From NCBI RefSeq assembly GCF_021228795.1, contig NZ_CP089309.1, forward strand, positions 2,976,001 to 3,040,000: a stretch of 64,000 bases of DNA, in the 5' to 3' direction. Both the position numbers and the translations under genes were made by a program. Under the pieces are notes generated by a model, which was not told where the DNA came from, made no database searches, and worked only from the letters and a program-made list of their open reading frames with translations. Shown one piece after another: positions 33,537-41,639 of the stretch (positions within the stretch are counted from its first letter, which is position 1; the number at the start of each line of letters is the position of its first letter). Origin of the DNA: Thiocapsa bogorovii (GTDB lineage Bacteria; Pseudomonadota; Gammaproteobacteria; Chromatiales; Chromatiaceae).

Positions 33537-34342
33537 CTCTGCATCTGATGCGGACTCTCGGCCTCGGCGCCGCTCAATGTGTCCGGTTGCTCCCAGGGAA
33601 AGTGAGGTAGGCCGAAGAAGGCATGGCGCTGACTCTCGATCCACTCTCGGGTCATCGTCTCCAGCTCCGCGGACTGTTCCTCGAGTCGGAGGCGGTGCGA
33701 CGGCGCCAAGGCGTCTTTCGGGCAGATCGCGACCTCGAACGGCGGTCCGACGGTGAGGTTGGAGCGCGCCGTCCCCGCAAGCGAGACCAGACACGCGCGT
33801 GCCCCGTCGTTGAGGGAGAGGTCTGGCGTGACGATCTGATCCAGGATCGGTTTGCCGTATTTACTCTCGCCGATCTGCAGGAAGGGCGTCTCGGGCGTGG
33901 CAGCGATACTGTTTCCCTGCGGGTAGATCATGAAAAGTCCGTGGGGTTGTCCGGCGATCTGTCCGCCCAGGATGAAGGTGGCTTCCACGCTCGCGCCGAT
34001 CTGCCGCAGCGCGGGACCATGCTCGTTTTGAACCGCCAGGTTGACCTGTCCGATATAGTTCGCTGCCTCGAAAAGGTAGTCCACACTCGCGAGCGTGACC
34101 GGGGTGGATAGATCGTTTTGACTCGGATTTGCTGCTTGATCGAGGTCGCGGCGGATTCTGTTCAGCACCTCTTGGGTCGTCGCCAAGTTGCCGGCTGCGA
34201 GCAGGACGAACATGCGATCGGGTGCCGGCTGGAAGAGGTGCAGCTTGCTGTACGAGGAGATGTAATCCACGCCCGCGTTGGTGCGGGAATCGGATGCCAT
34301 GACAAGGCCCTGGTCGAGGCAGAGTCCAACGCAGTAGGTCAT
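33533..34342 (-). CDS. Anbu-type proteasome-like peptidase
   Basis: 269 residues of the bacterial 'ancestral beta subunit' (Anbu/BPH) family, relatives of 20S proteasome and HslV. The N-terminus MTYCVGLCLDQGLVMASDSR places Thr2 as the N-terminal nucleophile after Met removal; TNAGVDYISSYSKLHLF and the later GQPHGLFMIYPQGN and LNDGARACLVSL follow the family. Anbu genes are usually clustered with an alpha-E protein, an ATP-grasp protein and a transglutaminase; none is present here, so this copy is an orphan. The last ~25 residues (after HFPWEQPD) are a variable tail. The stop codon lies inside a repeat element. Confidence 0.88.
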   Translation of the reverse strand: MTYCVGLCLDQGLVMASDSRTNAGVDYISSYSKLHLFQPAPDRMFVLLAAGNLATTQEVLNRIRRDLDQAANPSQNDLSTPVTLASVDYLFEAANYIGQVNLAVQNEHGPALRQIGASVEATFILGGQIAGQPHGLFMIYPQGNSIAATPETPFLQIGESKYGKPILDQIVTPDLSLNDGARACLVSLAGTARSNLTVGPPFEVAICPKDALAPSHRLRLEEQSAELETMTREWIESQRHAFFGLPHFPWEQPDTLSGAEAESPHQMQS

Positions 34343-34592
34343 TCGGGTGAATCTCCGAGGAGTGGAAGAGTCGGTGTAGAGCGGGTCGGCCCGGGGTGAC
34401 GCGGATCGACAAAGCGCGCCGGTCCACCCGAGCGGAACCCCGAGTAGGCGGGCAGCATCAAGCTTGAGCCGAGCGGCGTCAAGAACCTCCCGCCTGCCCG
34501 CCGCGTTCCTGCGGCATTGTCATGGTGACCTGCGAACATGGACAATGAGCGAGCTCGTCGGGTCATCCGGCAAACCATCCGGGGAGAATCAG

Positions 34593-36017
34593 GTGAAAGA
34601 ACGCAACGTCGACGTCGCCATCATCGGCTCCGGCAGCGCCGGACTGAACGCCATGGGGCAGGTCCGCCGGGCGGGCAAGAGCTTCGTCCTGATCAACGGG
34701 GGCGAGCCGGGGACGACCTGTGCACGTGTCGGCTGCATGCCCTCCAAGGCCATGATCCAGATCGCCGAGGATTATCATCGGCGCACGCATCTGGGTCGAT
34801 TCGGCATAGACGGCCACGAGGGCATGATGCTGGACATCCCCGAGGCGCTCGAACATGTCCAGGATCTGCGCGACACCTTCGTGGATCGTGTCCTCGGCAG
34901 CAGCACCGACGACATGCCGGAGGATCTCTTCGTTCAGGACTACGCCCGCTTCGTCGAGCCGACCTTGATCGAGGTCGCCGGTCAGCGGATCCGCGCCCGG
35001 GCGGTCGTCATCGCGACCGGCTCGCGACCCTTGGTGCCCGAGCCCTGGAAGGCATTCGGCGATCGCGTCATCACCACCGACGAGATCTTCGAGCTCGAGG
35101 ACCTGCCCGCCGCCATGGCCGTGATCGGACTCGGGACCATCGGTCTGGAGATCGGCCAGAGCTTGGCCCGCATGGGCGTGAAGATCACCGGGTTCGATGC
35201 GGTCGATCACATTGCCGGGGCTCAAGACCCGGAGGTCAATCAGTCGGCCATCGAGCTGCTCGGCAAAGAGTTTCCTATCCATCTGGGCGCGGCCGCCGAG
35301 ATCGTCGGGGAAGACAATCGGTTGCGCGTCACCGCGGGTGATCAGAGCGTCCTGGTCGATAAGGTCCTCTGCAGTATCGGGCGCGTGCCCAATGTCGAGG
35401 GTCTCGGGCTCGAGAACTTCGGTGTTGCGCTCGACGCTCGCGGCATCCCGTCCTTTGATCCGAGCAGCATGCAGGTCGGCGACCTGCCGGTCTTCATCGC
35501 GGGGGACGTCTCGGGATACCGGCCCATCCTCCACGAGGCCGCCGACGAGGGCAAGATCGCGGGCTACAACGCGGCCCGTATCGACACCGCCCCCGTGCCC
35601 GAACGTTTCCGCCGCAAGGTCCCGCTCTTCATCAACTTCTGCGACCCCAACATCTGCGCCGTCGGGATGCGCTGGAACGCGCTGGACCCCGAGACCACCG
35701 CGGTCGGACAGATCAAGTTCGCCCCGGTCGGGCGTGCCCTCATCATGGGCAAGAACAAAGGGGTCATCCGTGTCTATGCGGACAAGGCGACCGGGCGCAT
35801 CCTCGGCAGCGAGATGATCGGTCCCAAAGGCGAGAACCTCGCCCACCTGCTCTGTTGGGCAATCGAGCAGGGCTTGACCGTCGGCGAGCTGCTACGCATG
35901 CCGTTTTATCACCCCGTGATCGAAGAGGCCCTACAGGCCGCACTCTATGACCTGTATTCAAAGGTCGAGGCCAAGAACAGCGGAGGCATTACGGAGCTGG
36001 TGCGTTTGGCGGATTAA
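34593..36017 (+). CDS. Dihydrolipoamide dehydrogenase-like flavoprotein
   Basis: 474 residues, pyridine nucleotide-disulfide oxidoreductase class I. FAD motif VDVAIIGSGSAGLNAM, redox disulfide TTCARVGCMPSKAMI, NAD-binding AMAVIGLGTIGLEIGQSLAR, second FAD motif LPVFIAGDVSG, and a C-terminal FYHPVIEEALQAALYDL near the active-site His-Glu dyad. The start at GTG 34593 is preferred because GGGGAG lies 6 nt upstream; upstream ATGs would add up to 43 residues unlike the family. No 2-oxoacid dehydrogenase E1/E2 genes are adjacent, so it may be a general disulfide reductase rather than E3. It is divergent from Anbu across 250 bp. Confidence 0.87.
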   Translation: MKERNVDVAIIGSGSAGLNAMGQVRRAGKSFVLINGGEPGTTCARVGCMPSKAMIQIAEDYHRRTHLGRFGIDGHEGMMLDIPEALEHVQDLRDTFVDRVLGSSTDDMPEDLFVQDYARFVEPTLIEVAGQRIRARAVVIATGSRPLVPEPWKAFGDRVITTDEIFELEDLPAAMAVIGLGTIGLEIGQSLARMGVKITGFDAVDHIAGAQDPEVNQSAIELLGKEFPIHLGAAAEIVGEDNRLRVTAGDQSVLVDKVLCSIGRVPNVEGLGLENFGVALDARGIPSFDPSSMQVGDLPVFIAGDVSGYRPILHEAADEGKIAGYNAARIDTAPVPERFRRKVPLFINFCDPNICAVGMRWNALDPETTAVGQIKFAPVGRALIMGKNKGVIRVYADKATGRILGSEMIGPKGENLAHLLCWAIEQGLTVGELLRMPFYHPVIEEALQAALYDLYSKVEAKNSGGITELVRLAD

Positions 36018-36288
36018 GACGGACCGGTTTTATCGGCGGGGTCTCGTCCGCTTCGAGTCGAGGGTCATGCCTGTATTCATGCCTGTATGAGGGACGGAAC
36101 GCTAAACCGGAACCGGCCCGCGTTATCCTCATCGCAGTGGGCGAGCCGGCCTGCTGCCTCCCCGCAAACGCGGGCTTTCCGACACCCGCTTGTACGGATG
36201 TCGCACCCGATTGCAGCTACGCCGACAGATGCTAGGCTCAAGGTAGAGAGGATACGCGCACCGGTTGGCGCGTGCCTTGGGAGTAGCC

Positions 36289-38442
36289 ATGTTTGTACCG
36301 AGCTACAGATCCGCCTTCGTACTTCTCTTCCTGGTCATGTTGACGCTGACGGTGGCGGGCGTCTCAATCAATGCGTACAGGCGGGCAACGCGCGTGTCCC
36401 TTGACCTCTCCGCAGACATCCTAACGGAAATGTCGGAGAAGGTGATCAATTGCACCGTCGGGCTGGTGGAGCTGAGTCGCGGCCTGTTGGAGAGCGACGC
36501 GGTGGCGGTGCACGAGGGCGGGGGACTGCTGGTACAGCGTGAGCTGCTCCTCGCGCTCTTTGCGAGGCAGCTCACCTTGGTACCGCAGATCCGGTCACTC
36601 TACGTCGCCGATGCGGACGGCAATCTCCTGCAGATGTTTCGGATGCCGTATCCGGCGTCGCGCGTCATCGAGCGTGTACTGCCGGATGGCCGGCGGCTCC
36701 CGAGTCCGCGCGAGCGGATCATCTACCGCACCGCCGACTTCCGTCCCATCGCCAGGCTCATGGGCAGCAGTCGCGAGGATCCCCGCGAACAGTCCTGGTA
36801 CCGCCATGCGACGGATTCTCGGCTACACATCTCCGAACTGCACCGGTTTGCGGCGGACAACAGTCCCGGCGTCACCATGGTACAAGCGGTGCAGACCGCC
36901 GACGGCACCCTGCATGCAGCGCTCGGCGCGGATGTGACGGTGGCGGGCATCTCGGAGATCCTCGCGGCGCAGCGCCTGCCGGCGGGCGGAGTCGTGGTAC
37001 TGGTGGATGCCGAGCGTCGTCTGGTGGCTTTCCCGCCCTGGCTCGAGCTCGCCGAGAGTGCAAAAGACGATCTCCCGCGAATCGATCATCTGAACGCCCG
37101 CTGGCTGGTGGATGCTTACTCGGGCTCCATCGCGAGCTCGGCGCGGGAGCCCGACAACGGGGCCTTCGAACATACCCTGACGGAGACCGACGGGCGCCGG
37201 TACATCACCCACCGGGCGCCCGTGCCGGAGCGGCTTGGCACGGACTGGACGCTGTTCGTCGTCGTACCGGAGGCGTCGCTGCTGAGCGCCGCCGGTCGGG
37301 TCTTCGCCGAATCCGCGGTGATCGCCGTCATTGTGCTGGTGGCCGCGGACTTTGCCGTGTCGGTACTGGCCGTGCGAATGTTCGCGCCGCTCGAGCAGTT
37401 GGTGCACAACACCGAGCGCATCAGTGCGCTGCGCTTCGACGAGGTGGTGCGGGTGCCGTCCCGGTTCCGGGAGATCCGCACCATGGATGCCGCGATCTGG
37501 CGTATGACCCAGGGGTTACAGTCGCTCACCAAGTTTGTGCCGTCGGCGATCGCGCGGCGCCTGGTGCAGTCCGGCACTCCGGCGCACCCGGAAGCGGAGG
37601 TGCGGGAGTTGGCGGTGCTCTTCACCGGTATCTCCAGTCTCGTCACCCTCCGCGGAAGGATGCCGCCGGAGCGCATCACGGCGCTCCTCGGCGCGCAGCT
37701 GGACGCCTTTACCGAGGCCATCTCACATCGTCAGGGTACTGTCGGCAGTTACCTCGGCGAGAGCATCCTCGCCTTCTGGGGCGCGCCCGTCGCGGTGGAC
37801 GACAGTGCCGTGCGCGCCTGCGATGCGGCGCTGGCTTGCATGGAGGCGGAAACCGAGCTGCTCGCCGACTGGGATCCGAGCGACATGCCCGTGCCGCGAA
37901 ATCTGTTCTCGGTGCACCTGGGGCTCTGCATCGTGGGTGCCATCGGGTCCAAGGCGCACATGAGTTACACCGCCGTGGGCGACAGCATTGCCCACGGCTG
38001 GGATCTGCGTCGGCTTAACCGTCGTTATGGTACGCGTATCATCGTGAGCGGTACCGCCAGGGCTCAGGCCGGAGACCGCTTCTGGTTCCGCCGACTGGAC
38101 CGGTTGCCGGCCGGACATCCACTCGCCGGCGATGCGGAGCTGGAACTGTTCGAGCTCGTGGACCGGCGCGAGCATCCCCTCACGACCGCGCGGGCCGCCT
38201 ACATTGACGCCTACGAGGCGGCGCTGACCGCGCTGCAAGCGGAGCAATGGGACACGGCGGAAAACAGCTTTCGCCCGCTCGCCGCTCAGGCGCCTATGGA
38301 TGTGGCGGTGGCACTGATGCTCGAGCGCTGCCGCTTACACGACGCTTGGTGGTGTCCGGGTGCGGTTCGGCAAATCCCGGCTGCACCTGAACCTGCACCA
38401 GCCCCAACCGGACCGTCGCCGTCCGAACGGAGGTCGGCGTGA
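36289..38442 (+). CDS. Membrane sensor with degenerate class III cyclase domain
   Basis: 717 residues. TM1 (~7-27) and TM2 (~343-365) bracket a periplasmic Cache-like sensor domain; a HAMP region follows (APLEQLVHNTERISALRFDE), then a class III nucleotidyl cyclase homology domain (~440-610). Key catalytic residues are changed. The first metal Asp of the usual FTDI is Gly447 (VLFTGISSL). The second, in GDA, is Glu491 (YLGESILAFWGAP). The GDxVN...R segment reads VGDSIAHGWDL. The domain therefore probably does not cyclise nucleotides, though it may bind one. The C-terminal tail is Pro-rich. The ATG has GGGAG 5 nt upstream. Two membrane coiled-coil genes follow directly, so it probably signals to, or with, them. 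Confidence 0.82.
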   Translation: MFVPSYRSAFVLLFLVMLTLTVAGVSINAYRRATRVSLDLSADILTEMSEKVINCTVGLVELSRGLLESDAVAVHEGGGLLVQRELLLALFARQLTLVPQIRSLYVADADGNLLQMFRMPYPASRVIERVLPDGRRLPSPRERIIYRTADFRPIARLMGSSREDPREQSWYRHATDSRLHISELHRFAADNSPGVTMVQAVQTADGTLHAALGADVTVAGISEILAAQRLPAGGVVVLVDAERRLVAFPPWLELAESAKDDLPRIDHLNARWLVDAYSGSIASSAREPDNGAFEHTLTETDGRRYITHRAPVPERLGTDWTLFVVVPEASLLSAAGRVFAESAVIAVIVLVAADFAVSVLAVRMFAPLEQLVHNTERISALRFDEVVRVPSRFREIRTMDAAIWRMTQGLQSLTKFVPSAIARRLVQSGTPAHPEAEVRELAVLFTGISSLVTLRGRMPPERITALLGAQLDAFTEAISHRQGTVGSYLGESILAFWGAPVAVDDSAVRACDAALACMEAETELLADWDPSDMPVPRNLFSVHLGLCIVGAIGSKAHMSYTAVGDSIAHGWDLRRLNRRYGTRIIVSGTARAQAGDRFWFRRLDRLPAGHPLAGDAELELFELVDRREHPLTTARAAYIDAYEAALTALQAEQWDTAENSFRPLAAQAPMDVAVALMLERCRLHDAWWCPGAVRQIPAAPEPAPAPTGPSPSERRSA

Positions 38443-38984
38443 ATCCCGACACCGACCACCAGCTCGATCGGACCATGGCACGCTTCGTGGCGTTCATCGG
38501 GCAGATGAACACCCGCCAGACGGACCTGGAGCAGCGAGTGACCAACCTCTACCTGCTGTCGTTGGTGGCCTTCGTGTTGGTTGTCTCGACGCTGTCCTTT
38601 CTCACCATCATCCTCTCGCAGCAGGTTCCGGGTATCACGGCGGCGATCGAGGATATGAACGCACGCTTCGCAGTCATCGCCGACGACATGGTGGCCATGG
38701 ATCGGAATATTGCCAACATGCAGCGACACATGGAAATCATGCCGTCCCTGGTGTCACACCTGGACGACATCCACGGCAGCGTCGGCTTCATGTCCAACGA
38801 CGTGGCCAGCATGGCGCTCAACATCGACACTATGGACGACACGGTGCTCGGCATGTCCGCAAGCCTCGGCGACATGCGCCTGTCTTTCGAGGTCATGGAG
38901 CAAAGCGTGGGTCGAATGGGGGCTGACATGCGGCACCTCTCACAGCCGATGCGCATGTTCAATTTCTTCAATCCGTTTCGGTAG
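38439..38984 (+). CDS. Met-rich membrane coiled-coil protein 1
   Basis: 181 residues, no named family recognised. A short N-terminal cytoplasmic part with RTMARFVAFIGQMNTRQTDL, one membrane helix (YLLSLVAFVLVVSTLSFLTI), then a ~115-residue amphipathic region with Met about every seventh residue (MNARFAVIADDMVAMDRNIA, MEIMPSLVSHLDDIHGSVGF), reading like a periplasmic coiled coil. It ends in RMFNFFNPFR. The GTG start overlaps the upstream cyclase-like gene stop by 4 bp and has GGAGG 5 nt before it. It is similar in plan to the next gene's product. Such Met-rich repeats are sometimes wrongly labelled as translation factors or chemotaxis proteins. Confidence 0.7.
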   Translation: MNPDTDHQLDRTMARFVAFIGQMNTRQTDLEQRVTNLYLLSLVAFVLVVSTLSFLTIILSQQVPGITAAIEDMNARFAVIADDMVAMDRNIANMQRHMEIMPSLVSHLDDIHGSVGFMSNDVASMALNIDTMDDTVLGMSASLGDMRLSFEVMEQSVGRMGADMRHLSQPMRMFNFFNPFR

Positions 38985-38993
38985 GGATCCACC

Positions 38994-39530
38994 GTGAGCG
39001 ACGCCGATATTGCCGAGCGTGATCGAATCGAGCGTCTGGAGGCGCTTCTGGAGCAACTCCAGCAGGATGCCGACGTCACGGCGCGGCCGAGCCGCCGCAA
39101 CACGCGGCGGGTGAGGTGGTTGATTCGCGTGTTGGGCCTGCTCATGGCCGCGCTAGCGCTGTCGAACCTCTACTTCGTGAACACCTTGACGCAGGATGTG
39201 CGGCAGGTGATCGCGCAGATGGAGATCATGACGAGCTATTTCGTGCGCGTGTCCGAGCGGATGCACAGCATGCGCGGTGCAGTGGCTGCCATGGAGGCGG
39301 ATGTGCGGCTCATGCCCGTGGTGGACGCCCAGGTGACCGCCATCGGCGAGAATGTAGGCGCCATGGGCAACAGCGTCGATGACATGGAGCGAAGCACGGC
39401 CGGCCTGAACCAGCGGGTGGCCAGTATGCGGGGGGCTATGGATGATATGGCCCGGCGCTTCCGCGGGCTCAATGCACGTGTCGGGGCCATGGGGGTAGAT
39501 GTACGTGAAATGGCCAAGCCCGTGCCGTGA
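38994..39530 (+). CDS. Met-rich membrane coiled-coil protein 2
   Basis: 178 residues, a diverged relative of the preceding protein. An N-terminal coiled-coil start (DRIERLEALLEQLQQDADV), a basic stretch (RPSRRNTRRVRW), one membrane helix (LIRVLGLLMAALALSNLYFV), then a Met-spaced helical region containing MEIMTSYFVRVSERMHSMRG and repeated 'AMGNSVDDM/AMGVDVREM' units. It starts 9 bp after the previous stop. The shared MEIM segment right after the membrane region in both proteins suggests duplication. Together with the degenerate cyclase sensor it forms a compact three-gene unit of unknown job. Confidence 0.7.
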   Translation: MSDADIAERDRIERLEALLEQLQQDADVTARPSRRNTRRVRWLIRVLGLLMAALALSNLYFVNTLTQDVRQVIAQMEIMTSYFVRVSERMHSMRGAVAAMEADVRLMPVVDAQVTAIGENVGAMGNSVDDMERSTAGLNQRVASMRGAMDDMARRFRGLNARVGAMGVDVREMAKPVP

Positions 39531-39796
39531 TCCCGGCAAGAGCAGTTGACCGCTTCGTGCACCGCAAGCCGAACCTCTCTCAATGGATCGAATGCGGCCG
39601 AGCAGGTATCCTCCCGCTGCGTTCGAGCGAGTTTGCACCCACGGACTTGCGTGCCGCTGGCGAAGTCGCACGCCGACACGCCCGGGTCGACGCGTACCGC
39701 CGGATTCAGCCTCCCAAGCACCTGTAAGCATTCGTGTATAGACACGATGCCGCGCGGACGTGCGTGCACTTCATTCAACAACAAAGAGGCACGAGT

Positions 39797-41029
39797 ATGG
39801 AGCTTTTGGACGGTATCATCCGGATCGATTCATTCCTTGCCGTGACGATCGGTATTATCGTGCTGTTCGTCGGCAAGCTGCTGAACGGCAAGATCGGTTT
39901 TCTGCGGGAGTTCAGTATCCCCGAGCCGGTCACCGGCGGCCTGCTCTTCTCGGTCCTCTTCGGGCTGCTCTACTTTGCCTCGGGGCACGCGATCGAGTTC
40001 GAGCTGCGTGCGCGCGATATCCTGCTGGTCTACTTTTTCACCACCATCGGCATCAACGCGAGCGCGCGCGATTTGCTGGCCGGCGGCCGCCCGCTCTTGA
40101 TCCTGCTGACGATCACGATCGCCTTCATGTTCGCGCAGAACCTCACCGGGATCGGGGTGGCCTCGCTCTTCGATCTGCCGGCGGCGGTCGGCGTGGTTGG
40201 GGGCAGCATGTCCTTGATCGGCGGACACGGCACGACCATCGCTTGGGCACCTTCGATCGCCGAGAACTTCGGGATCTCCAATGCGATGGAGATCGGCATC
40301 GCCAGCGCGACCTTCGGCCTGATCCTCGCCAGCATCATGGGCGGACCGATCGCGAAGTTCCTGATCACGCGTCACAAGCTCAAGCCGGTGCCGCATGTCG
40401 TCGAAGAGGTTCAGGACGTCGGGCTAACCGAGAAACAGCGCAAGGAAGGCGTCGATCACATGGACTTTCTGGGCGCCGTGCTCGCCATCCATATCTGCAT
40501 CATCATCGGCTATGCGCTCAACGAGGCGATCGCGGAGGCCGGCCTCATGCTGCCGCTCTTCGTGACCTGCCTCTTCGCAGGCATCCTGATCACGAATCTA
40601 GTGCCTAAGAACTTCTCCAAATGGAGCGGGGTCACCTGGCCGACCCGTACGCCGGCGGTCGCGCTGATCGCGGACATCTCGCTCGGCGCCTTCCTGGCCA
40701 TGTCTCTCATGAGCATGCAGCTCTGGACCCTGATTGATCTGGCGGGACCCATCTTCACCATCCTGGCGGCTCAGTTCGTCTTGGCGGTGACGGTTACCAT
40801 CTTTGTGCTGTTCCCCTTGATGGGCAAGAACTACGATGCGGCGGTCGTCTCGGCCGGGTTCGGCGGTGTGACGCTCGGATCCACGCCGACGGCCATGGCC
40901 AACATGGCGGCGGTCACCCAACGTTTCGGCCCGTCGCACCGGGCCTTCATCATCGTGCCGTTGGTCTCGGCCTTCTTCATCGACCTGACCAATGCGATGG
41001 TGATCCCGTTTTTCCTGAGGACCTTTTAG
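39797..41029 (+). CDS. gltS: Sodium/glutamate symporter GltS
   Basis: 410 residues, inner membrane. Two homologous halves of about five helices each, typical of GltS. Family stretches include the re-entrant-type GVVGGSMSLIGGHGTTIAWA and, in the second half, AAVVSAGFGGVTLGSTPTAM, which carry substrate and Na+ binding. It would import glutamate with Na+. The start at 39797 follows AGAGG; upstream in-frame codons look non-coding. The ~265 bp before it (39531-39796) hold no recognisable feature. It converges on a small lipoprotein gene, with a strong stem-loop between them. Confidence 0.93.
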   Translation: MELLDGIIRIDSFLAVTIGIIVLFVGKLLNGKIGFLREFSIPEPVTGGLLFSVLFGLLYFASGHAIEFELRARDILLVYFFTTIGINASARDLLAGGRPLLILLTITIAFMFAQNLTGIGVASLFDLPAAVGVVGGSMSLIGGHGTTIAWAPSIAENFGISNAMEIGIASATFGLILASIMGGPIAKFLITRHKLKPVPHVVEEVQDVGLTEKQRKEGVDHMDFLGAVLAIHICIIIGYALNEAIAEAGLMLPLFVTCLFAGILITNLVPKNFSKWSGVTWPTRTPAVALIADISLGAFLAMSLMSMQLWTLIDLAGPIFTILAAQFVLAVTVTIFVLFPLMGKNYDAAVVSAGFGGVTLGSTPTAMANMAAVTQRFGPSHRAFIIVPLVSAFFIDLTNAMVIPFFLRTF

Positions 41030-41047
41030 GGTTGGGTCGATTCAAGC

Positions 41048-41080
41048 AGCCCCCGGGGATCGAACGATCCTCGGGGAGCT
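41048..41080. terminator. Stem-loop between convergent genes
   Basis: A GC-rich hairpin: CCCCGGGGATCG pairs with CGATCCTCGGGG (one mismatch) around an AA loop, extended by AGC/GCT outside. It sits between the ends of gltS and the lipoprotein gene, so it may end transcription from both sides. There is no T-run, so it is only a candidate. Confidence 0.45.
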
Positions 41081-41099
41081 GTTCGTCTCTGTTCGCAAC

Positions 41100-41462
41100 C
41101 TACATGTCTTGAGGGATGTAGACGTACGCGGTCGGGACGTCGGCGCCGACGACCTTGATCGCGTTGCTTCCGAACAAGCTGCCGAGCGAGACCGTTTGAC
41201 CGGCCGGGAAGTCGCCGATCTTGACCTGGTTCCCGGTGACCTCGTAGGTGCCCGTGCCGGGCGGCATCACGAACGAGACTTGGCAGGGGTTTGATTGACA
41301 GGTGCCCGTCTCTCCCGGCTTGAGTGTGATCTGCATGGCGCCGGTCACGTGCTCGCCGCTCGAGGCGCAAGCGACGAGCAGCATGGACATGCCGGCAAGC
41401 AGTATGCGGCCGACAACAGGGACTCCGAAACCGTCAAGATGTTCGGATCGATCGATTTTCAT
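41100..41462 (-). CDS. Small putative lipoprotein
   Basis: 120 residues, unknown function. The N-terminus has a hydrophobic segment (GRILLAGMSMLLVAC) ending in a lipobox LVAC, so it is probably lipidated. The mature part is a short beta-rich domain with a Cys pair (GTCQSNPCQVSF) that could form a disulfide. GAGGAG lies 7 nt before the ATG. It is convergent with gltS and stands alone. Confidence 0.7.
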   Translation of the reverse strand: MKIDRSEHLDGFGVPVVGRILLAGMSMLLVACASSGEHVTGAMQITLKPGETGTCQSNPCQVSFVMPPGTGTYEVTGNQVKIGDFPAGQTVSLGSLFGSNAIKVVGADVPTAYVYIPQDM

Positions 41463-41552
41463 GGCTTCTCTCCTCGTTCCGCGTGAACTGAAATGCGAGT
41501 GTCCCTCCTGGCTTCGTCGGAGGCACGGTTAAAGAATGGGGTCTTTTAAACA

Positions 41553-41639
41553 TTAAACCGCGCCAGTTCGGACGTTCCAAGAGCCCGGCGAGTGAGTTCC
41601 AATAGATACACGATACGTGCCGCTCTGGGCGCGGTTTAA
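41553..41639. repeat. 87-bp inverted-repeat element (copy C)
   Basis: Ends TTAAACCGCGCC (41553-41564) and its complement (41628-41639) match over 12 bp, 13 with the flanking A/T. The interior is unlike copy B but partly resembles copy F. The SLC13-type gene (minus strand) ends in it; the TAA stop is bases 2-4 of the repeat end. Confidence 0.8.

Noticed and set aside
36024-36112. Another copy of the 87-bp element
   Set aside because: Arms CCGGTTTTA and CTAAACCGG are about 88 bp apart but point the opposite way (inside out) and lack GCGTC, so it is not counted.
41048-41080. Confirmed intrinsic terminator
   Set aside because: The stem is strong but no T-run follows on either strand, so it is listed only as a candidate.
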